Source: Aquatica leii (Eukaryota > Arthropoda > Insecta > Coleoptera > Lampyridae). Taken from it: a stretch of 64,000 nucleotides of DNA. The notes below the pieces were generated by a model that was given only the letters and a program-made list of their open reading frames with translations, ran no database searches and had not been told where the DNA came from. Of the stretch, positions 57,898 through 64,000 are shown in pieces. The stretch is from contig CM069432.1 of the NCBI GenBank assembly GCA_035610365.1, forward strand, positions 231,778,532-231,842,531, read 5' to 3'. Each line of letters opens with the position of its first letter. The stretch's first letter is position 1. The translations under genes were made by a program, and so were the position numbers.

Positions 57898-59783
57898 CAA
57901 AGTTAAAACAAAGTAACTGCCTGAAATGAGGTAACATAAACGATGTTGTGCCGCTGCTCAGTGGAGACGGAGTGGGTTATATCTTAAAAGTCCGTGATAA
58001 CTTGGAAACGAGATTGATAATAAAATCGAAATAAAAGGGTAAAAACTCAAAATCGGTTAGGGCGCCAATCAAAGACACGATGATTATAGCTTCTGGACCC
58101 CTGATAACCCAGAAGCTCATCTGGTTGGTTACAACCTCTGGACTTACCTCGAGTTGTAACTAGCTAAACTCTGAAATGTACTTAAAAATTTACGTACGCG
58201 GCAGCTGAATGAATAAAAGCTCTTTACAGTTTAACAATTTAACATTTATTGACTGAATAATATTAAAAATAAAAATGAATATCAAACAAACTTGAATAAA
58301 AATAATAATAAAAAAAATAATAAACAATACAAAAATTCACAAACTGAATATAAAAATTAATATATATAAAAATAATAATAATAGCGTTAACTTGTTTTTC
58401 AATAAAACACAATAAACATAAAATTCAAGGCCTTGTCCGCATACTTAATCCGTAAATTTAACAACAAACAATAAATCAAAAAAAAAATACAAAAGTCATA
58501 AAATATACGTCCGAAACTTTGCCTCGAACTAAACGTTCAAACAAATTATATGTTACATTTCGTTACATTATCTTTCATGCATGAATAAGACTTACTTTTA
58601 CATACACAAAACAAAATTAATTAATTAAAGCGAACTTCACGCAAACACCTTCAAGTGTTTCTTGAAATATTTAAAATTAGCCGTAATTCAGTCGTCTCAA
58701 TTCAAAGCTTTTAAATCATATCGATCGCGGTTCACTTTACGATAATAACAAATTCAATAAATACCTTTACTCAAATGTATACTCCAGGTAAACTCTGGGC
58801 ACAGCGGTTCCAGAAGCTCTCGAGTTTAGATCGACCCCGGGACGGTCTAGGTGTACAGTAGTCGAATACAAGCTCGGTGGGACCCCCAAACAATGGAATG
58901 ACGGCGGAAGATTTATTTTATTACTTAATTGAAATCCGCACAAAAGCGAAGACTGGATTTTTTTTAACACAAAACCTCGAAAATAAATCCAACTCGAACG
59001 TGAGTTTAATTATGGATACCATGAAGTTCATTAAACCGTAAAATTACGAATTTGGAAAACCAATATTTTCCATCACACCACTCAATTTTCACGGCACCAT
59101 TTAACTTCCGCGGTATTGCATAACGGTAGGGTAAAACACCCCGAACAATTGACTACATTGCGGTACCCGGTATTCCTTAATTGCGACAAAAAGATCTCTC
59201 AAAATCAAATTTTCACTCCTTATAACACCTCGTAATCCCACTTAATTCAACAAACTTGCTCCGTAAAATCTTTGTAAAAGATGGAACACTAAACAAAGTA
59301 AATTAACAAAGATGAAAACTATAATTGCCACGTGCGTCATGTCACGTAGGTACTCGAAAGAAAGAAAATCTTCTCACAGAAAACGCTTACTCCCTTAAAT
59401 TATCAGGTGGTCCAAATCGCGCTCGTAAAAGAACTCAACATAGACAAAAGTATAGATACCAAGAAAAATTGATCAAATTACATTCCAAAAAGGAAATCGT
59501 AAATTAGATAGAGTTGTTATTCTACTGAGATAACCAAAAGTAAAAACACTAAATCAAAATCAAGACCACGGAACATTATGCATTTAAAAAAAACAAATAA
59601 TAATGGTGAAATAACTATTAAATACAAATAAACTTAAATCAAACGTAATAAAATAACCAGTAAAACGTTTTCGATGCTAACGTCGAACTAATCAATAGTT
59701 AAAAAAAAGAAAATTCCGCCAGATGAATCTGAATACGGGGTCTTACATAAAAGATTCACGACTAAGTTTCAACGCCGGTTACA
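57898..59783 (-). mobile_element. Solo LTR of gypsy family A (1886 bp)
   Basis: Read on the minus strand it starts TGTAACCGGCGTTG (59783) and ends GGCATGTAACA (57898), colinear with the gypsy A 3' LTR (17816-25320 minus the Tc1 insertion). Shared blocks include AGAGCTTTTATTCATTCAGC, CAAGGCCTTGAA, GTAACCAACCAGATGAGCTT and AGTAAAGGTATTTAT. A 4-bp target duplication AATT flanks it (57894-57897 and 59784-59787). With no internal sequence, it is the product of LTR-LTR recombination of a full element. By eye it is roughly three quarters identical to the other copy. Confidence 0.88.
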
Positions 59784-59849
59784 AATTTTCGACTAATATT
59801 AAATACGCAACAGAAGAAGTGTGTTTATAGCACCATATATAAGCATTAA

Positions 59850-61880
59850 CCCGACCTAAGGAAACCCAGAGACACCTTCTCTGAACTCACTTAGGTAAAG
59901 TAAGCGTGTCTAAGTTGCGGGCGTAGCCTTAAATGAGACGGTGGCAGAGTTCTACTGAGAGAAAATTATGTATACAAACCGACGCAACAACTACAAAATG
60001 CGACAAAACAGAAATGAAACTGTTTAATTAGTGACCTGAGAAGAGTCACAATAACGAAAACATTCAAAGCAAGTGGTCGGCGTTCTAAACCGGCGGTAGA
60101 AACATATATACAGAAATGCTGAAACTAGATAAGGTAAAGAGATAAATGACTTGGATGACAGATTGCATTCTGAATATGATAAAACAAAGAAGAACTTTTA
60201 AAATAGAAAGTAAACCGGAGCAATACAAGACCATATAAAAGAAATAATAGGTTAAGAATGGAATATCTATATTTGTGTCCTTTTTAGGGATGAACCAGGG
60301 CTTCTAACAATAAATGTAAACAACAACGACATTATAACAATAACAAAAGACGAAATACTATATGCTATTACAAATTCGAAATCGGGAAAGGAATTGGAAC
60401 TGAACGAGGTACCAATTGAACTTGGAACTAATTGATGAAGGCATTCCTTACTCTGACTTTCTCTCTCTCTCTCTTTTGGTAAACTTTTTCAATAATATAT
60501 ACCAAACTGAAACACTTCCAAAAGAATAGCTGCACATTTGTAACTTTCCCAAAATCCAAAATCCTAGAAAATGCCAAGATTACCGCACCTTCAGTTTAAT
60601 GGGCCACACTGTGAAAGTTTTCCTTAAAATCATCCACAGAAGAATATAGCGTAAAGGTGAAGAAATACTATCCAAACAGCTATTTAGATTCCGAGATGGA
60701 CTGGGTACTCGAGAATCACTTCTCTTCATGAGGATACTAACAGAGAAAGCCAGAGATGTAAACACGGACTTATTCATTATCTTTATTGATTATGAGAAGG
60801 CTTTCGACAAGTTTAAACACGAAACACTTTTTGATATATTTAATGCCTCACAAATAAATAGCGCAGACACTCAAATAATTTTGAACCTGTATATAGATCA
60901 AAAAGCACATTAGGGTAGACGAACAAATTACAACAGAAATTAAGATAAGGAGTAAGACAAGGTTGCGTACTATTCTATTACTGTTTAACATATACTCAGA
61001 AGAACTTTTTAAAAAAGCTTTTGAAGGCTCAGATGGTGGAATAAAAATTAATGGAGAGAGAATCGAATCTATCCGTTGTGCAGATGACACAGTATTACTG
61101 GCGGCATCACCTCAAGAACTACAATATATATTAAACAGAATCTCTCACATCAGCATAGACTACGGACTCACAATAAACATTAAGAAAATATTGATGATAA
61201 CTAAAAAGCACCTTAGACCTCAAATGGCATTACAACTCCATAAGATCAATTCTGATTGACCAAACCAATTGCCTTCAAGAAATAGAACGCCGCATTGAAC
61301 AGCACACACAGCATTTAAGAACATGTTTACAAAATATACACATTAAAATACAAACTAAACTGCTGAGATGCTATGATTTCTCGGTTTTATTCTACGGTGT
61401 AGAGACATGGACAATAAACAAAAAGGCCATCCGCAAAATTAAAAGGTTTGAGTTGTGGGCGTATAGAAGGATGTGGCGCGTCTCCTGGATTTAAAAGATC
61501 AGTAACAAAAATGTTATAGAGTTAATGCAAAAAACAGCGGAATGTGTCTAAACCATTCAAAAACAAAAACTAGAATATCTGAGGCATATAATGAGAAACG
61601 CAAAATATTGTTTATTACAGTTAGTTTCATAAAGACAGATAGAAGGAGGTCGTCTACCAGGCCGAAGACGCATATCCTGGCTGAAGAACTTAAGAGATAG
61701 GTATCATCTAATATCAACCCAACTCTTTCGAATAGCGATATCCCGGATAATGGTTGCGAAGACTCTCCTCGGAGGAGTACGCACTTGAAGAAGAAGCAGA
61801 AGAAAAAAGGGAAGAAGAAGAAAATGTAGCAGCTGTGACATGCTGATGAATCAATTCAATAAATGTACTTTCAATAAATA
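59850..61880 (+). pseudogene. LINE reverse transcriptase and 3' end inside gypsy C
   Basis: Starting in decayed sequence, about 60290-60410 reads DIITITKDEILYAITNSKSG (RT lead-in). 60728-60913 has FIIFIDYEKAFDKFKHETLF (first Asp), 61020-61120 KINGERIESIRCADDTVLLA (CADD catalytic pair kept), and 61380-61740 the LINE C-terminus LFYGVETWTINKKAIRKIKR, LEYLRHIMRN and GGRLPGRRRISWLKNLRDR. A purine-rich GAAGAAG tail (61790-61830) follows. The family is the same broad type as the 47.9-50.1 kb LINE. The endonuclease is missing, so the copy is 5'-truncated. A (CT) run at 60456-60475 interrupts it. Many frameshifts. Left boundary is approximate. Confidence 0.82.
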
Positions 61881-61884
61881 CTGT

Positions 61885-63389
61885 TAAAAAATCCTAAACT
61901 ACAAACTGAAAATGATGGACTTCTAAACCTCCAACAAACAAAGTCATCTTTATCATTACAATTGCTAAAGTTACCTAGTGGAGATGATCTTATATGGTAC
62001 TCTACGTCCATTTATATCTGCGCCTTGCAAAAAACATTTTTTTGCAGTGCATATTATATCACATCCTGCTAGACGTATGCATGATTGTTAATGGAGAAAG
62101 ATTAGAAACTTTGCGTTTGTACATGTATTTCAGGTCAGAAAGGTCGAAAGTTTAGCGTCACACACAAAATAAGATAGGAAATTATCAAACTGCTACAAAT
62201 CGTTGTAGACGTCTTTCAGGATCTCGTGAACTGTGGCGCTATAGTCTGTATATGTCAAAATACTATTATTTGTCTTACAAACATTCGCCGGTACATTTTT
62301 CTAACCTATCTTTGCTTTTATCGTTGTATTTGTTGTTAATAGCTCTTTAGGTATTAATATAAGTAAATTACTTTTTATTTAATAAATAAATGTCTGATTA
62401 TTTTTAATTTTTATTGACGTGAAGCCTTTTAAATAGACGTTTTTGGAATTCAGATAGACTTCTCAAATTTTTTACTTTTAGCTTATTAATTCCCATTTTC
62501 GACTCAAGGTTCACGACATAATGAAACGCCAAATCTATAAATTTTGGATATTGTTGGACCATCCATCTATCTTCTAATGGTTTCATTTATCTGGTAACAA
62601 TTATCGACACCTTTACCCTTTGACCAGAAGCTATTCTTGTCAAGAATATTTCAACAAAAAACGTAGCAAGTATATTCTCAATAGATTTATGGTTTTTTTT
62701 CAAAAAAAAGAATAACTAGAGACCAAGGTAGAAAATTTGAATGCACACTTTCCTTTACACAAATAAAATTGTTAGGAAATTAGCATATTACAACGACACC
62801 ACATCGCCTTGCTGCAAATGCAAAAATAGAACGTTGGTACAGATGTCTGAAATCAGCTTATAAAGCACAGCTGACTTACAATTGGATTCAGTATGACGTG
62901 GTCTACGTTTATATGTTATTCTAGAAATAAACTCTAATACAGCAGTTTATGAACAATCTTTAAGATTACCAAATTCATTTTTTACAGTTATTCATCAAGA
63001 AAAAAATAAGTCAAATTTTGTTCAACATTTAAAATTACAAATGAACTAGTTAAAACTAGTTAAGTTGAGACATAATTCCTTGATTAACACCTTCGTACAT
63101 CCATAGTCGCATTATTCGTCTCACATATTTATACGACAGGATGCAGTACGTCGTCTTTTGCAAACTGTTTATAACGGGCTTTACAAAGTCGTAAATCGAT
63201 AGGAAACATTTGTTGATATAGCAACAGATCGAACTATTAAAATAATTTTAGTTGATCGTCTGAAGCCTGTTTTCTTATTAAACGATGCAGAACAACCAAA
63301 TTAAATTAAAATTCCAACGGCACAAAGAGAACTACTAAACTATTAAATAACCTACCAGCCTTTTTTATGTTATCCCTAGGGAGAGAGTA
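61885..63389 (+). pseudogene. gypsy C integrase, decayed and interrupted
   Basis: The gypsy gene resumes with LQTENDGLLNLQQTKSSLSL, LLKLPSGDDLIWY (pre-integrase region), SHPARR, then RHTQNKIGNYQTATNR at about 62155-62200 (family CQ+SK..RH...P...F..P..RF). After an insert the core continues at about 62585 with YLVTIIDTFTL and PEAIPVKNISTKNVAS. The C-terminal end shows TDRTIKIILVDRLKPVFLLN at about 63220-63285 (family VS.DRLKPA). The polypurine tract and 3' LTR start follow. The DN and E catalytic blocks are lost in 62690-62850. Confidence 0.72.
62215..62585 (-). other. Unknown short insert within gypsy C integrase
   Basis: The integrase frame stops matching at about 62210 and resumes at about 62585. 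The intervening 370 bp includes a minus-strand 60-residue frame (62404-62586: WMVQQYPKFIDLAFHYVVNL, then KLKVKNLRSLSEFQKRLF) that I do not recognise. Boundaries and origin are uncertain. Confidence 0.35.
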
Positions 63390-63449
63390 TGTAATAGATC
63401 AGCCAATTCTTCTAGTATCGCAGTTTGTTAAAATTAAAGTAAGGTAACG

Positions 63450-63710
63450 GCACCTATAGATGACACCTTAAGAGGATGAATTTCTTTATAAATATTATTT
63501 ATTTAGTATTTACTGAATATTAGCATTTCTTCTGTGACATGTAGCTTTATCAGAATATATTGTTACATATTTGATAGTCCGTTTCTTATTTTATTACATA
63601 TTTATATTTAGAATTTTTTTTATTTATTTATAGTTGTTGGAACCTATAGATGACACTTCTACTTTTTGAATTTCTAATAGATGACACCTTGTATCCCCAA
63701 TAGATGACAC
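63450..63710. repeat. Four dispersed copies of TAGATGACAC
   Basis: (A/T)ATAGATGACAC occurs at 63455-63466, 63645-63656, 63676-63687 and 63700-63710, the first two in the longer context ACCTATAGATGACAC. All are in the same orientation in AT-rich sequence downstream of a minus-strand coding fragment. They could be subterminal transposase-binding repeats of the element that carries 63780-64000. Confidence 0.6.
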
Positions 63711-63779
63711 AGAAAATTTATGAACGCGGTTTATTCATTAAACAAAATACAAAAGAAAATCATGTTTATACAAAATATT

Positions 63780-64000
63780 TTATTCATAATTATCCATTTC
63801 TGGCACTTTAAACGCTCCTCTGGTATTTACAGGCATTGGCGCTAAAATCTTTTTTATGATGTCATCTCTTCAGGGAGGGGCCATTTATAATTCGATCCGC
63901 TTTTCACCATGGAACTTACAAAATATGTCCCATCAATTTCATTAATTTTTTTTATTTTTCCTGGATAATATTGATTGAAATATTTGACAATAACGTAAGT
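63780..64000 (-). pseudogene. C-terminus of a transposon-derived insect protein
   Basis: The minus strand enters from the right edge with VIVKYFNQYYPGKIKKINEI, then SSMVKSGSNYKWPLPEE. After a frame break it continues with DDIIKKILAPMPVNTRGAFK and VPEMDNYE, stop at 63780-63782. The pattern V.V.Y....YPG.I..........M.KSG..W.WP...D...Y...DII..I..P..V..RG.F.VPE is the C-terminal module of several transposon-derived insect proteins (often in Jerky/pogo- or PIF-like families). Most of the gene lies beyond the window. Confidence 0.5.

Larger units (their letters stand above)
55241..63441 (+). mobile_element. Ty3/gypsy family C, old copy with several insertions
   Basis: The sequence at 55241-55294 (TAGTAGATCAGCTAATTTTT, ...GGGAGTTTGTCAAAATTAAA) is repeated at 63390-63441 (TGTAATAGATCAGCCAATTC, ...GCAGTTTGTTAAAATTAAAG), just after a purine tract (CTAGGGAGAGAGTA, 63376-63389). 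These look like the starts of a 5' and 3' LTR; the 3' copy is cut after about 50 bp. Between them gag, RT/RNase H and integrase remnants run in order, interrupted by a solo LTR (57898-59783), a LINE (about 59850-61880) and a short unknown insert (about 62215-62585). The most decayed gypsy of the three in this window. Confidence 0.78.

Noticed and set aside
1-64000. CRISPR arrays, bacterial operons, tRNA or rRNA genes
   Set aside because: None visible. Gene families, introns and element types are eukaryotic.

Overview
This window reads as eukaryotic, strongly AT-rich nuclear DNA from an arthropod, most likely an insect. I base that on the mixture of element families (Ty1/copia, Ty3/gypsy, BEL/Pao, Penelope-like, APE-type LINEs, Tc1/mariner-type, ZMYM1-like hAT, piggyBac, Mutator-like) and on multicopy protein families I know from aphids and beetles. 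I see no intact cellular gene and no tRNA or rRNA. The interval is a transposable-element graveyard with a few conventional splice signals. Identity statements come from reading translations by eye; no search was run.

Layout: 1-2045 is a 5'-truncated copia element (minus) that runs off the left edge. 3454-3535 folds as a hammerhead ribozyme of the Penelope-like type. 4.8-5.3 kb holds a broken YqaJ-nuclease/PHD-finger gene (minus). 6.75-7.37 kb is a foldback repeat and 8.1-8.7 kb a Tc1/mariner-type transposase relic. 13.44-25.32 kb is a Ty3/gypsy element lacking its 5' end; its 1.9 kb 3' LTR is split by a 5.6 kb Tc1/mariner-type element with TIRs of more than 0.5 kb and TA target-site copies. 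The gypsy 3' end cuts a DUF7869-like gene (25.32-26.70 kb, minus). 27.2-29.3 kb is a broken PIN-like/CXC multicopy gene with a recognisable last intron. 30.65-31.36 kb carries a gypsy tail and a second transposase relic. 34.9-38.2 kb holds short exon-like pieces, including a CACTA-like transposase tail and a companion gene.

40.27-45.31 kb is a hAT element with matching TIRs. Its transposase is interrupted near the 3' end by a palindromic Penelope-like insertion (12-bp target duplication, hammerhead core on the minus strand), which is itself interrupted by a deleted BEL/Pao element (184-bp LTRs, 5-bp duplication). This three-level nest can be ordered in time from the sequence alone. 47.9-50.1 kb is a LINE (minus), 50.3 kb a piggyBac C-terminus, 50.8-51.2 kb a Mutator-like transposase fragment, 51.3-53.7 kb a second gypsy family. 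54.15-54.44 kb is another Penelope-like palindrome. 55.24-63.44 kb is a third gypsy family, broken by a solo LTR of the 13-25 kb family, by a LINE and by a short unknown insert. The right edge has a clustered TAGATGACAC repeat and the C-terminus of a further transposon-derived protein.

The genes do not work together as a pathway; nearly all are disabled replication machinery. The most notable material is the set of hammerhead-type motifs tied to Penelope-like repeats, the nested hAT/Penelope/BEL locus whose reading frame continues across the insertion, and the long-TIR Tc1-like element with a split transposase.
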